From NCBI GenBank assembly GCA_017441845.1, contig JAFRVB010000009.1, positions 1-38,840 of the forward strand: a stretch of DNA of 38,840 bases. Reading direction: 5' to 3'. The position numbers were made by a program, and so were the translations under genes. The notes below the pieces were generated by a model. The model was not told where the DNA came from. It was given only the letters and a program-made list of their open reading frames with translations, and searched no databases. Position 1 is the stretch's first letter. The number at the start of each line of letters is the position of its first letter. Shown here in pieces: positions 1 through 9,007 of this stretch. The stretch is from Bacilli bacterium. GTDB lineage: Bacteria > Bacillota_I > Bacilli_A > RF39 > UBA660.

Positions 1-1857
1 ATCGCTGGAGATGTTGAATATGTTCAAGATGTGGGAAATATGATAATGAGATGGACTACATCATCATCTGGAGATTTCCATAGTTCAGCATATAAAGATA
101 AAATAAGAACAGTGGATTTTTTAGATAATAAAAATATACCTGCGAATGCAGTAGAAACATGGGATGTATCAGCTGAGACAAATTCAGGGAAAGTAATGGC
201 ATGGATAATTGATGATCCAAATAACGCTGGATATTACAAATTATATATAGGAGCAAACGGAGATGTTGTAGGTAACACTAATTCGAGTTGTATGTTTTAT
301 CAATTTATGGAATGCGAATCTATTAATTTTAATAATAATTTTGATACATCAAGGGTAACAAGTATGGCAAACATGTTTTACTCATATTTGTTTGAAAAAA
401 CTTCAAAGTTAACCTCTATAAATGGTTTGGAGTATTTTGATACTTCAAAGGTTAGCAATATGTCACATATGTTTTCTTCATGTAGTAGTTTAACAAGTTT
501 AGATGTAACACATTTTAATACAAGTAGTGTAACAAATATGTCAAATATGTTTGCTCAATGTAGCAGTTTAATAAGTTTAGATGTAACTAATTTTAATACA
601 AGCAGTGTAACAAATATGTCATCTGTGTTTGCTCAATGTAGCAGTTTAATAAGTTTAGATGTAACTAATTTTAATACAAGCAGTGTAACAAATATGTCAT
701 CTGTGTTTGCTCAATGTAGCAGTTTAACAAGTTTAGATGTAACAAACTTTAATACAAGTCAAGTAACAGATATGTCACATATGTTTGCTGTGTGTGAAAG
801 TTTAACAAGTTTAGATGTCACACATTTTAATACAAGTAGTGTAACAAATATGTCATCTATGTTTGCTCAATGTAGCAGTTTAACAAGTTTAGATGTAACT
901 AATTTTAATACAAGCAGTGTAACAAATATGTTATCGATGTTTTCTACTTGTAGTTCTTTAGTGAGTTTAGATGTAATCAACTTCATTACCAATAACGTAA
1001 AAAATATGTCTTGGATGTTTAATGGTTGCAGTAGTTTAACAAATCTAGATCTAATGAACTTTAATACGGGTCGTGTGACAACCATGTCACGTATGTTTAA
1101 TGATTGTAGTAGTTTAATAAGCTTAAATTTATCGAACTTTAATACAAGTAATGTAACAGATATGGGGAGTATGTTTAGTAATTGTGTTAATTTGACATAT
1201 TTAAATATTAGTAGTTTTGATACAGCTAAGGTAAGTGGAACTGCTCTTCCCCCAAACTCTTATAAAGCAGATGGTTTTGCTTCTATGTTTTATAACTGTA
1301 GTAATTTAACAAATCTAGATGTAACGAATTTTAATACTTCGAGTGCAAAAAATATGGGAGCTATGTTTAGTAATTGCAGTAGTTTAACAAATTTAGATGT
1401 CACAAATTTTAATACAAGCAGTGTAACAACTATGGCATCGATGTTTGAGGATTGTAGCAGTTTAACAAGTTTGGATGTGACAAACTTTATTACTAGTGAT
1501 GTGTTAAACATGTTTGAAATGTTTAGTAATTGCAGTAGTTTAACAAATTTAGATGTCACAAATTTTAATACAAGTAGTGTAACAAATGTGGCATCGATGT
1601 TTGAGGATTGTAGCAGTTTAACAAGTTTGGACGTGACAAACTTTAATACAAGCAATGTAACAAAAATGGATTATATGTTTCGTAGGTGTAGTAGTATATC
1701 TCAAATAAAGATATCATCATTGTGGGATACATCTAATGTTACAACCAGTGTATCTATGTTCTCTTATTGTGTACTTTTACCTAATTATAATTATCTTTAT
1801 GTAGACGCAAGTATGGCCAAACCAACTACTGAAGGAGGATATTTAACTTTAGTATAA
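1..1857 (+). CDS. BspA-like (DUF285) repeat surface protein, 5' partial
   Basis: The reading frame is open to the left window edge (codons 1-30 read IAGDVEYVQD), so the GTG at 31 is not the real start and the signal or anchor region lies outside. The visible part begins with the segment typical of this family (WDVSA...VMAWI...LYIG), followed by about 18 copies of a 26-residue repeat of the form FNTSSVTNMSxMFxxCSSLxSLDVTN. This is the DUF285/BspA-type leucine-rich repeat family of surface proteins in gut Bacillota and mycoplasmas, often tied to adhesion. The C-terminus (after about 1780) has no LPXTG-like motif, membrane helix or charged tail, so attachment must come from the missing N-terminus, for instance a prepilin-like or lipoprotein leader (inference). 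Function beyond surface exposure is unknown. It ends at a bidirectional hairpin shared with the convergent LCP gene. Confidence 0.9.
   Translation: MAGDVEYVQDVGNMIMRWTTSSSGDFHSSAYKDKIRTVDFLDNKNIPANAVETWDVSAETNSGKVMAWIIDDPNNAGYYKLYIGANGDVVGNTNSSCMFYQFMECESINFNNNFDTSRVTSMANMFYSYLFEKTSKLTSINGLEYFDTSKVSNMSHMFSSCSSLTSLDVTHFNTSSVTNMSNMFAQCSSLISLDVTNFNTSSVTNMSSVFAQCSSLISLDVTNFNTSSVTNMSSVFAQCSSLTSLDVTNFNTSQVTDMSHMFAVCESLTSLDVTHFNTSSVTNMSSMFAQCSSLTSLDVTNFNTSSVTNMLSMFSTCSSLVSLDVINFITNNVKNMSWMFNGCSSLTNLDLMNFNTGRVTTMSRMFNDCSSLISLNLSNFNTSNVTDMGSMFSNCVNLTYLNISSFDTAKVSGTALPPNSYKADGFASMFYNCSNLTNLDVTNFNTSSAKNMGAMFSNCSSLTNLDVTNFNTSSVTTMASMFEDCSSLTSLDVTNFITSDVLNMFEMFSNCSSLTNLDVTNFNTSSVTNVASMFEDCSSLTSLDVTNFNTSNVTKMDYMFRRCSSISQIKISSLWDTSNVTTSVSMFSYCVLLPNYNYLYVDASMAKPTTEGGYLTLV
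553..708 (+). repeat. Two identical 78-bp tandem repeat units
   Basis: Positions 553-630 and 631-708 are identical over 78 bp (one 26-residue DUF285 unit, starting GCTCAATGTAGCAGT). Identity at synonymous positions, unlike the other units, points to a recent unequal crossover or slippage duplication inside the surface-protein gene. Confidence 0.9.
1369..1680 (+). repeat. Two-unit (156-bp) higher-order repeat in the BspA-like gene
   Basis: Block 1369-1524 is repeated at 1525-1680 with a period of 156 bp, exactly two 78-bp units. The first ~100 bp of the blocks (starting AGTAATTGCAGTAGTTTAAC and running through GGCATCGATGTTTGAGGATT) differ at only a few bases, so two adjacent DUF285 units were copied together as one module. 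Confidence 0.75.
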
Positions 1858-1885
1858 AAAAGAACTATTTACATAGTTCTTTTAT
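1855..1885. terminator. Bidirectional terminator between convergent genes
   Basis: AGAACTAT (1861-1868), loop TTAC and ATAGTTCT (1873-1880) form a perfect 8-bp stem, flanked by A-rich sequence on the left and TTTT on the right. It can end both the BspA-like gene (+) and the LCP gene (-). Confidence 0.75.
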
Positions 1886-1893
1886 GGTTGATT

Positions 1894-3846
1894 TTAATTA
1901 TTTTGATTTTCAGTTGGTTCTTGTGGATTTTCTGGTTGTTTAGGTTCTTCTTTAGGAACGGTCTCTGTTTGTGTTTGTGTTGTAGTAGTATTATTAACTT
2001 TGTTTTCTCCAAGGGTTAAAGTAATTGAACCTTTGACTTTATCTAGAGAAGTACCAGCTGAAATACTTTGTCTTATTACTATATTTCCTGATCCTATAAA
2101 AGTAACACTCATACCATGACTATTAGCATAAGCTTGAGCTTGAGATTTAGTATCTCCTGTAAAATCAGGTACAGTAGCTGTTGTTTTTTGAACAGGTTCT
2201 TGTGATTCTACTTTTTCATAACCAGAAGTATAAGGACCTTCTCCAATAACTTTTTTCTCATATGGTTTATTTATTGAGAAACTGAATGATTTAATATCTT
2301 CATGATCTTCTATTTCTAGATTTTCATGCATAGCTTCTATAACATCATCAACACTCTCAGTATTTAATACGTAGTTATATAAAACCATTTTCATTCTAGT
2401 ATCATAGATCATTTGACCATTACCAGCTAAATATAATCTTTGAATATTAATTATATTTGCTTTATCTGAACTCATACTAGAAGACATAATATTTTTAGCT
2501 AATCCATAGAATGATAACATTTGTTTTGTAGATAGATTAGTATCCATATTATTACTTACGGTATTAATAATCTTAGTAAATTGACTAACATCATTAATAT
2601 CTTTTATTTTATCCATTAAAGCCATAATTATTTCTTGTTGATGTCTTCCTCTACCAAAGTCTCCATCAGCAAGTTGTTTTCTGTTTCTTGCGTAAACAAG
2701 TGCATGTTCTCCATCTAATACTTGTTTTCCTGGATTAATACAAATTCTTCCACGTCTATCAGAGTTATCAGTACATAGTTGTTTTTCTACATCTACTTCA
2801 ACTCCTCCAACAGCATCTACTAATTTAACTAATCCTTTGAAATTAACTTTAGCATAATAATCAATCTTTGTATCTAAGAAACCTTCAATAGTCTTAATCA
2901 TACAATCATTACCATAAGCAGCTGCATGAGTAATTTTGTTTCTATCTCCTCCCCAACCATCAATAGGTACGTAAGAGTCTCTAGGTATAGATAACATAGT
3001 AGCATTCAATGTCTTTGGATTGAATGTAACTACTATTAATGTATCTCCATTCGCTACAGCATTCTTCTCTAATTTTTCCGCAGGAGAATCAATACCCATT
3101 AATAATAGAGTAAATGGTTCTTTTACAGATTTACCAGAAGCAGAAACATTATCAGTTTCTGTCTTTTTATATTTTTTACTCTTAGAAATAATAACTTTAG
3201 TCTTATCTTGAATATCTTTATATCCATCTATTGAATTAAATAGTGATACATAATTATCGGTAATTAATAAAGCATCCATCTCTCCAGAGTATAAATCAAC
3301 AATCATAGAAGTATAATCATCATATTCTTTAATATCATTATCTTTATCTAAATCATTCTCTTTAATGATAATTTTAGGTATCTTATATCCATCAGGAGAA
3401 TTCTTATCAGATAACATACCAATCTTCATATCTGTGATGTCTCCAACATCTTTAGCTGGATTATTACTCATTACTATTAAATCAGAAGTATATAGAATCT
3501 CTTTTTTATTGAAACTATCTAATGTACCATAAACATAATTAATAACTCCTGCGACAAAAGCTAAGATAATAGTATAGATAACTATAAATGTAGTAAATGA
3601 TTTTCTACTTCTATTATTCTTTTTAGCTTTGATCTTTTTATTTATAGTATGAGTATGAGTAATGATACATAAAGTTGTGAAAGCAATCAATCCTATAACT
3701 ATGTATCTAATAGTATTCTCAACTCCAGATAATAAATATATTTCATATATAGCCGCAGCACTACAAACTATCGCTAGTAATGTAAGTAAGCGTAGTAAAA
3801 ATCCTAACGACTTTTTATTATTATTAATAACCTTAGTCTTTCCCAT
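1894..3846 (-). CDS. LytR-CpsA-Psr family wall-polymer ligase with C-terminal PASTA domain
   Basis: 650 aa. Three N-terminal membrane segments (about residues 14-35, 46-64, 84-106) are followed by an extracytoplasmic region of about 110-225 and then the LCP domain (about 243-415) with its signatures GDTLIVVTFNPKTL, SIPRD (R289, D290) and the GRGRHQQE arginine motif near 398-404. LCP enzymes transfer lipid-linked glycopolymers onto peptidoglycan. Residues about 557-614 form one PASTA domain (VPDFTG...SAGTSLDKVKGSITLTLG), then a Thr/Pro/Glu-rich tail. A PASTA domain on an LCP protein is uncommon and could target it to peptidoglycan strands. The region before the LCP domain is longer than in basic LCP proteins. 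Start chosen by GGAGG eight bases before the ATG. A divergent regulatory region is shared with the glucosaminidase at 4107. Confidence 0.93.
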   Translation of the reverse strand: MGKTKVINNNKKSLGFLLRLLTLLAIVCSAAAIYEIYLLSGVENTIRYIVIGLIAFTTLCIITHTHTINKKIKAKKNNRSRKSFTTFIVIYTIILAFVAGVINYVYGTLDSFNKKEILYTSDLIVMSNNPAKDVGDITDMKIGMLSDKNSPDGYKIPKIIIKENDLDKDNDIKEYDDYTSMIVDLYSGEMDALLITDNYVSLFNSIDGYKDIQDKTKVIISKSKKYKKTETDNVSASGKSVKEPFTLLLMGIDSPAEKLEKNAVANGDTLIVVTFNPKTLNATMLSIPRDSYVPIDGWGGDRNKITHAAAYGNDCMIKTIEGFLDTKIDYYAKVNFKGLVKLVDAVGGVEVDVEKQLCTDNSDRRGRICINPGKQVLDGEHALVYARNRKQLADGDFGRGRHQQEIIMALMDKIKDINDVSQFTKIINTVSNNMDTNLSTKQMLSFYGLAKNIMSSSMSSDKANIINIQRLYLAGNGQMIYDTRMKMVLYNYVLNTESVDDVIEAMHENLEIEDHEDIKSFSFSINKPYEKKVIGEGPYTSGYEKVESQEPVQKTTATVPDFTGDTKSQAQAYANSHGMSVTFIGSGNIVIRQSISAGTSLDKVKGSITLTLGENKVNNTTTTQTQTETVPKEEPKQPENPQEPTENQNN

Positions 3847-3873
3847 GTTTTATCCTCCAAACAACTCTAATTA

Positions 3874-3901
3874 ATTATATCAAATATTGAGATTTTATCA
3901 A
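3874..3901 (-). promoter_or_regulatory. Promoter of the LCP gene
   Basis: On the minus strand, TTGATA (3901-3896), a 16-bp spacer and TATAAT (3879-3874) preceded by TGA form an extended -10 promoter. Transcription would begin about 20 bp before the ATG. The pattern is visible in the sequence; activity is inferred. Confidence 0.65.
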
Positions 3902-3902
3902 G

Positions 3903-3964
3903 TTTACACTATATTTCAAACAAAATAGTGTTTATTATACTAAACGTGGAATATATAGTGTAAA
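3903..3964. promoter_or_regulatory. Possible operator: three ACACTAT/ATAGTGT sites
   Basis: A perfect 12-bp inverted repeat (TTTACACTATAT at 3903-3914 and ATATAGTGTAAA at 3953-3964) plus a third ATAGTGT at 3925-3931. The two same-orientation copies are exactly 30 bp apart. The cluster starts 2 bp upstream of the LCP gene -35 box in the 260-bp divergent intergenic region, where a regulator could act on one or both genes. No regulator is encoded nearby. Confidence 0.4.
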
Positions 3965-4064
3965 AACCTTTATATATCAACAAATTATATGACAATGTAT
4001 TTTGTAAAACAAATGTAAATACAAAATTATTATAGTCAAATATATTAAAAAAAAATAATTTGTA

Positions 4065-4073
4065 TGCTACTAT
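4065..4073 (+). promoter_or_regulatory. Extended -10 of the glucosaminidase gene
   Basis: TGCTACTAT is a TGn extended -10 with a weak TTAAAA 17 bp upstream. It continues into TATTAAGGT, which recurs at 12423-12431 before another wall-hydrolase gene. Confidence 0.45.
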
Positions 4074-4106
4074 TAAGGTGAATAAGTATAGATAGGAGGG
4101 GTGCTC

Positions 4107-7100
4107 ATGAAAAAGTTCTACTTGCTGATAATCGGAATAATAGTATTATTCTCAACTAATGTTCATGCTTATACATACTTAGATTATCAAAACTACAAAC
4201 TATCTGGAACTTTTGAAGTTAGTGATGCTGGTGACAATGGTAAGTTTACTAAGATCGGAACTTATACTTCTTTTGCTGCAGCTAAAAAAGCAGTTGATTC
4301 ATCAACTAGTGTCCGTAGAGTAGTCCTTACTAAGATTAGTAACAAAACTAAGATTGTTTATGCTAAGTATGGAATTGTAGATTTCAGTTTTAATTCTGCA
4401 ACAACATCAAATCTTTATGAAAAATCAGATTTAACTACTAGAAAATATACATATTTAAATACAGCTAGTAATTCTATGACTATCGATGGTGCTCTAGCAG
4501 ACGTAGAATACATCTCATCTAAGAAAATCTATAGTGCAAAAGTTAAGATAGCTGGATTTACTGGTTGGATTAAAGTTAATGAAATAGAAATAGTACCTTA
4601 TCCTTGGGTTAAAGCAACTTCTAAATATACAGTTACTTCAGAGATTAAACATAATTATGTTAATAGACCACAATTTGCTTATAGTGGTAGTGCTGGAAGA
4701 GTAATAGGTCCTAAACCTACTATGTTAGCTAAAGGTACATATTATTCTTATGATGGTCATTATTTCTATACAAGTTTAAAATCTATGTTAAATGATTATA
4801 AAGCTAATACTACAAAGAATGCTGTTAATGCATCTAAACCTTACTATAACTATTACATGTATTTATCTAATCATACTAAGACTAATTATTCGGCAGTTAA
4901 TATAGATGAATATTTAAGAAACTCTTATAGTAAAGATGTTTATGGTAAGTCAGCAGCTTCATCTACTTCAAGATTATATGGTAAAGGAACATTCTTCTAT
5001 AATGCTCAACAAGTATATGGAGTAAATGCTTTATTATCATTAAGTTTAAGTAGAAATGAAACAGGTAATGGTACTAGTTCATTAGCTATTAATAAAAATA
5101 ATGGATTTGGTCTTAATGCAGTAGACTCTAATCCTTATCAAGCAGCTAATTGGTATCCATCATTTGCTTCATCTATAATGGGTTATGCTAGTGATTGGAT
5201 TACTAATAAATATGCTAAAGCTACTCATTCTTTATACTTTGGACCACAATTTGGTAATAAAGCTATCGGAATGAATGTTAAGTATGCATCTGATCCATAT
5301 TGGTCAGAGAAAATGGCATCTAATTATTATTACTTTGATAAAGCTAATGGTCTACAAGACTATAACTATTATTCTATAGGTATAGTTAAATCAGCTACAC
5401 CTGCGAAGAAGAGTGCTAGTGATTCTGCAACTACTATTTATAGTTATCCTGAATATGAAGATGCTGTAGTAATAGTAGGAGAGACTACTGTCGATGGAGT
5501 TAAATGGTATAAAGTAGTACCTGATGTTAATTTAGATAACAATTATAATATTAAAACTTCTGGTAGTTATAACTGGACTAAATTTGTTTATGTTAAAGCA
5601 TCTAAAGTAACTAAGATTAATACACCTGTTTCAGGATATAAAGCTCCTAATAGTGTATTCTCTTATAAAGATAGCGCTTATACTTATAACTTAATGGAAG
5701 AAAGTGCTACATTAAAACCAGGAGTAGGTAAAACTAAATCAGATACAGTATACTATTATGATTCTACATTAAGTCAAAAAACTGGTAAAAAATTAAAAGC
5801 TAATCGTTATGTAATGATTTATGCGATTGCTTATGATAAGAATAAAAAAGCAGTATCTTTATTAGTTACTAGTGATTATTGGTATGATCAAAAACATTGG
5901 GTACCTGCCAATACTATTAATATTGTTAAATCAGATTACGGTCTAGAGACTGTATCTACATCATCTAACTGTTATTCTTGGGTAAACTCAACAACTAAAG
6001 ATACTAGTGCTACTCTAATATCTGGACTATATACTAATACATATTTCCCAATACTAGGAAGTAAAACAGTAAATGGAGAATTATGGTATAAAGTACCAGT
6101 AGATTTAAATGGTACTAAGAATGAATTTGGTTGGACTCTAGCTAAAGCACCTAATGTTAAAGTAACTAAATATAACTATAAAGGTAATTTAGTATTAGAT
6201 ACTAATCAACCACCTGTAATCACAGCTAAAGATATCGTATTATCTCAAAATATTGAATATAATATCTTATCTTATGCTACTGCTAAAGACCCAGAAGATG
6301 GTAATATAACTAATAAAATTAAAGTTAAAGAATCTACTGTCGATATAACTACATTAGGTACTTATAAAGTTATCTATCAAGTAACAGATTCTGCTAATCA
6401 AACAACTACTAAAGAAGTTAAAGTTACTGTTGAAAAGGATCATGATCCTGAAATAACTTTAGTAAAGAATAAATTTTATATAGGATCTAAATATAATTCA
6501 AAAACTAATGTTAAAGTAACAGATCATGAAGATGGAAATATTACTGCTAATGTAGAAGTTTTAGAAGATAATGTAAACATCAAATTAGTAGGAAAATATA
6601 CAGTTAAATACAAAATTACTGATAGAGGAAATAACGTTATAGAAAAAGAATTTACTGTAGAAGTAATTCCTATTAAGAGTGGATGGTTAACTATCGATGA
6701 TAATAGATATTATTATGAAAACTCTAAAGTAGTTAAAGGATGGAAAACTATCGATAAAAAGAAATATTACTTTGATAAGACTGATGGTCATGCTTTAAGA
6801 GGATATCAAACTATAGATGGTAAATTATATTACTTTTATCAAGGAATATATTCGTTAAGAACAGGATTCCATAAAACCGCAAGTAACTTATATTATTCAA
6901 ATAATGATGGTATAGTTCAAAAAGGATGGAAAACAATCGATGGAAAGAAATACTACTTTGAAAAACAATATCCATATAAAGCATTAAAAGGATATCAAAC
7001 AATCGATGGAAAAGAATACTATTTCTATCAAGGAACATATGTATTGAGAACAGGATTCCATAAAACTAAATATAACTTATATTATTCAAATAATGATGGT

Positions 7101-7430
7101 ATAGTTCAAAAAGGATGGAAAACAATCAATGGAAAGAAATACTACTTTGATAAGAAAAATCCATATAAAGCTCTAAGAGGATATCAAACAATAGATGGTA
7201 AACTATATTATTTCTATCAAGGTACTGCTGTTTTAAGAACTGGTCTACATAAAACTAAATACAATACATATTATTCAAATAGTAAAGGTCTAGTTCAAAA
7301 AGGATGGCAAACAGTAGATGGAAAGAAATACTACTTTAATAAATCTCATCCATATCAAGCATTAAAAGGAAAACAAAAAATAGATGGAAAAACTTATACC
7401 TTTGATTCTAAAACAGGAATTCTAAAATAA
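4107..7430 (+). CDS. Secreted GH73-type endo-beta-N-acetylglucosaminidase with DUF5011-type and wall-binding repeats
   Basis: 1107 aa from the ATG at 4107. AGGAGG at 4094-4099 fits this start better than the in-frame GTG at 4101. A signal peptide ends at about VHA-YT (residue 22). The catalytic region (about 285-400) carries the glucosaminidase motif LSRNETGNGTSSLA with E318 as probable acid, then NGFGLNAVDSNPY. Such enzymes cut the MurNAc-GlcNAc backbone of peptidoglycan during growth or separation. SH3-like segments surround residues 430-690, two Ig-like DUF5011-type domains (APEDGNIT/DHEDGNIT-like motifs) occupy about 700-855, and aromatic GWKTIDGKKYYF wall-binding repeats fill 857-1107, organised as three 63-residue units. 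The same units sit N-terminally in the proteins at 12458 and 13816. A terminator follows directly. Confidence 0.92.
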   Translation: MKKFYLLIIGIIVLFSTNVHAYTYLDYQNYKLSGTFEVSDAGDNGKFTKIGTYTSFAAAKKAVDSSTSVRRVVLTKISNKTKIVYAKYGIVDFSFNSATTSNLYEKSDLTTRKYTYLNTASNSMTIDGALADVEYISSKKIYSAKVKIAGFTGWIKVNEIEIVPYPWVKATSKYTVTSEIKHNYVNRPQFAYSGSAGRVIGPKPTMLAKGTYYSYDGHYFYTSLKSMLNDYKANTTKNAVNASKPYYNYYMYLSNHTKTNYSAVNIDEYLRNSYSKDVYGKSAASSTSRLYGKGTFFYNAQQVYGVNALLSLSLSRNETGNGTSSLAINKNNGFGLNAVDSNPYQAANWYPSFASSIMGYASDWITNKYAKATHSLYFGPQFGNKAIGMNVKYASDPYWSEKMASNYYYFDKANGLQDYNYYSIGIVKSATPAKKSASDSATTIYSYPEYEDAVVIVGETTVDGVKWYKVVPDVNLDNNYNIKTSGSYNWTKFVYVKASKVTKINTPVSGYKAPNSVFSYKDSAYTYNLMEESATLKPGVGKTKSDTVYYYDSTLSQKTGKKLKANRYVMIYAIAYDKNKKAVSLLVTSDYWYDQKHWVPANTINIVKSDYGLETVSTSSNCYSWVNSTTKDTSATLISGLYTNTYFPILGSKTVNGELWYKVPVDLNGTKNEFGWTLAKAPNVKVTKYNYKGNLVLDTNQPPVITAKDIVLSQNIEYNILSYATAKDPEDGNITNKIKVKESTVDITTLGTYKVIYQVTDSANQTTTKEVKVTVEKDHDPEITLVKNKFYIGSKYNSKTNVKVTDHEDGNITANVEVLEDNVNIKLVGKYTVKYKITDRGNNVIEKEFTVEVIPIKSGWLTIDDNRYYYENSKVVKGWKTIDKKKYYFDKTDGHALRGYQTIDGKLYYFYQGIYSLRTGFHKTASNLYYSNNDGIVQKGWKTIDGKKYYFEKQYPYKALKGYQTIDGKEYYFYQGTYVLRTGFHKTKYNLYYSNNDGIVQKGWKTINGKKYYFDKKNPYKALRGYQTIDGKLYYFYQGTAVLRTGLHKTKYNTYYSNSKGLVQKGWQTVDGKKYYFNKSHPYQALKGKQKIDGKTYTFDSKTGILK
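6784..7350 (+). repeat. Three 63-residue wall-binding super-repeats
   Basis: Three consecutive 189-bp units encode GYQTIDGKxYYFYQG..., RTGFHKTxxNLYYSN... and KGWKTIDGKKYYF... sub-repeats. DNA similarity between neighbouring units is high, and the same 63-residue period recurs in the genes at 12458 and 13816. Confidence 0.75.
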
Positions 7431-7431
7431 A

Positions 7432-7457
7432 AAAGTAAACTTAGGTTTACTTTTTTT
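7432..7457 (+). terminator. Terminator after the glucosaminidase gene; left flank of the accessory cassette
   Basis: AGTAAAC (7434-7440), loop TTAG, GTTTACT (7445-7451), then a T-tract. The hairpin with its flanks (7431-7456) matches 9807-9832 at 25 of 26 bases. Confidence 0.85.
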
Positions 7458-7511
7458 ATGACATAATTAGTCAACATAAATGACAAAATTGATGAAAAAA
7501 AGAGTAAAATA

Positions 7512-7520
7512 TGATACATT
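7512..7520 (+). promoter_or_regulatory. Candidate extended -10 of the peptidase cassette
   Basis: TGATACATT, a TGn extended -10 about 22 bp before the ATG at 7542. No good -35 hexamer is seen at the proper distance, so the call is tentative. Confidence 0.35.
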
Positions 7521-7541
7521 AATCATAGAGAGGATTTGTCT

Positions 7542-8687
7542 ATGTTCAGTGCTAAAGCTATAAAAGTCAATAAAGTTGAAACTGATGGTTATGAATTTGA
7601 AACTCCTACTTTTGATTCTAAAAAAGTAGAAGTTGATTTTAGTGCGCCTGAAATAGATAGAGATGTAGAATACGTTGAATTAAATCCTAAAGCCTTCACA
7701 ACAGATACTAATGAAATAAAAGAATCTTTAGATAGTGTAACAAGTGAAATTAAAAGTGGTATTGAATTAAACGCAACATTCCATGGATTACCACTGGGTA
7801 ATGGTGTATATGTAGGTTATGAAGATAATGTACCAGCATATAAAAGATTAGATCCAGAAACAGGACTTTATCATAATATTTCTATCTTCGATGAAGAAAA
7901 CTGTAATAATGGTCAGTATGGAGCTGATCAAGGTGTTTTTGAAAACGATTTTGATAGATTAATAAGAGATCCAATTATCTGGAATGAGATGCAAAAATAT
8001 TATCCTGTTGATTCATTCTCATCAAGAGATGAAGCAATGGAGTTTTATGAAAGATATTTTACTCTTATAACTCATGTTGGATGTGGATATGCTGTTGGAG
8101 TTAATACTATTTTTAAAGAGTATGAAGGTAGAGAAAAAGAATTTGAAGAAACATTTGGTTATCCAATGTATCGAGTAGGAGTTAAAGGTAATGTAGATTT
8201 TAATTATGAATACTTATTTTTAGAGTATTATAATTATTGTTGGGCAGGAAAATATAGTCTAGAAGAAATGGAAAGAGGAATGGAGATTACTAATAATATC
8301 CAAGACTTTTTCAGAACAGATGCCATATCTACCGCAGCTGATATAAGTAATTTAGATGATTTCTTGAGAGATGAATACAATATCAATTGTACAGCTGAAA
8401 TGGATTGGCATAATAGATTTACTATATATAGTAATGATGATAGTATTAATAATTTTTTACGAGAAGAATATAGTAATAACGATTATATAACATATAGTGG
8501 AGCAAACTATGATTTATATACCATGGATGGTGAATTATACTATGAACACGGTGGCCCACATTATATGTTAATTACAGGATTTACTGATGATGGTAGACCA
8601 ATTGTAACATCATGGGGACAAGAATTTATTTTGGATGTTAAAGGTGATAAAAATGGGACATATCGTACAAGTAAAATTAATTTTTAA
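7542..8687 (+). CDS. Putative papain/C39-like cysteine peptidase without signal peptide
   Basis: 381 aa from the ATG at 7542. AGAGG at 7528-7532 fits this ATG, whereas the upstream in-frame TTG at 7536 lies too close to it. I do not recognise a named family. Two features suggest a papain-like thiol peptidase fold: THVGCGYAVGVN with candidate nucleophile C181, and far downstream GGPHYMLITGFTDDGRPIVTSWGQEF with candidate H340 and a SWG motif like the NSWG of papain but with T in place of the Asn. There is no signal peptide or membrane helix, and the N-terminal ~75 residues are charged and probably flexible. It could be a cytoplasmic peptidase, a toxin or effector exported by a non-Sec route, or a degenerate enzyme. 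It is first in a four-gene cassette: its TAA overlaps the ATG at 8687 and a small membrane protein follows. Confidence 0.5.
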   Translation: MFSAKAIKVNKVETDGYEFETPTFDSKKVEVDFSAPEIDRDVEYVELNPKAFTTDTNEIKESLDSVTSEIKSGIELNATFHGLPLGNGVYVGYEDNVPAYKRLDPETGLYHNISIFDEENCNNGQYGADQGVFENDFDRLIRDPIIWNEMQKYYPVDSFSSRDEAMEFYERYFTLITHVGCGYAVGVNTIFKEYEGREKEFEETFGYPMYRVGVKGNVDFNYEYLFLEYYNYCWAGKYSLEEMERGMEITNNIQDFFRTDAISTAADISNLDDFLRDEYNINCTAEMDWHNRFTIYSNDDSINNFLREEYSNNDYITYSGANYDLYTMDGELYYEHGGPHYMLITGFTDDGRPIVTSWGQEFILDVKGDKNGTYRTSKINF

Positions 8688-8701
8688 TGGAGGTGTTTCG
8701 A

Positions 8702-9007
8702 TTGAAAGTAGAAAGTATTGAAAAAACAAATGAAGAATTTAGAGAGGAACAAAAAAATAAATTAAGTTATTTCTTAAAACTATGTAAGTATGATGTTATT
8801 CCATCTATGTTAACTGGTTCAGCAGCATCAGCTCTATTAGTTGATGTCTATCAACCAGGTGGTATGACAGACGCTATATTATTTGGAGGAGTTACAGGAG
8901 CAGCCTTCATTTTAGCAGTCAATGGAGCTATAACTGGTATTAAAGCAACAAAAGAAGAAAAAGATGAAATAAAAAAATCTATAGAAAGTAAAGGTAAAGT
9001 AAAATGA
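8702..9007 (+). CDS. Small glycine/alanine-rich two-helix membrane protein
   Basis: 101 aa using TTG at 8702. GGAGG at 8689-8693 sits eight bases before this TTG, while the ATG at 8687 would place that site inside the gene. A charged N-terminus (about 1-25) is followed by two Gly/Ala-rich hydrophobic stretches (about 33-50 and 58-82, with a PGGM turn between) and a Lys/Glu-rich tail. The hairpin resembles holin-like or small toxin membrane proteins in general build, but no family is recognised. It is translationally coupled both ways: the peptidase stop lies at its ribosome binding site, and its TGA overlaps the next ATG. A partner in exporting, anchoring or inhibiting the peptidase is inference. 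Confidence 0.65.
   Translation: MKVESIEKTNEEFREEQKNKLSYFLKLCKYDVIPSMLTGSAASALLVDVYQPGGMTDAILFGGVTGAAFILAVNGAITGIKATKEEKDEIKKSIESKGKVK

Noticed and set aside
867-1655. Long minus-strand reading frames opposite the BspA-like repeats
   Set aside because: They mirror the 78-bp repeat unit, have no ribosome binding sites and code for low-complexity repeats; they are by-products of the plus-strand array.
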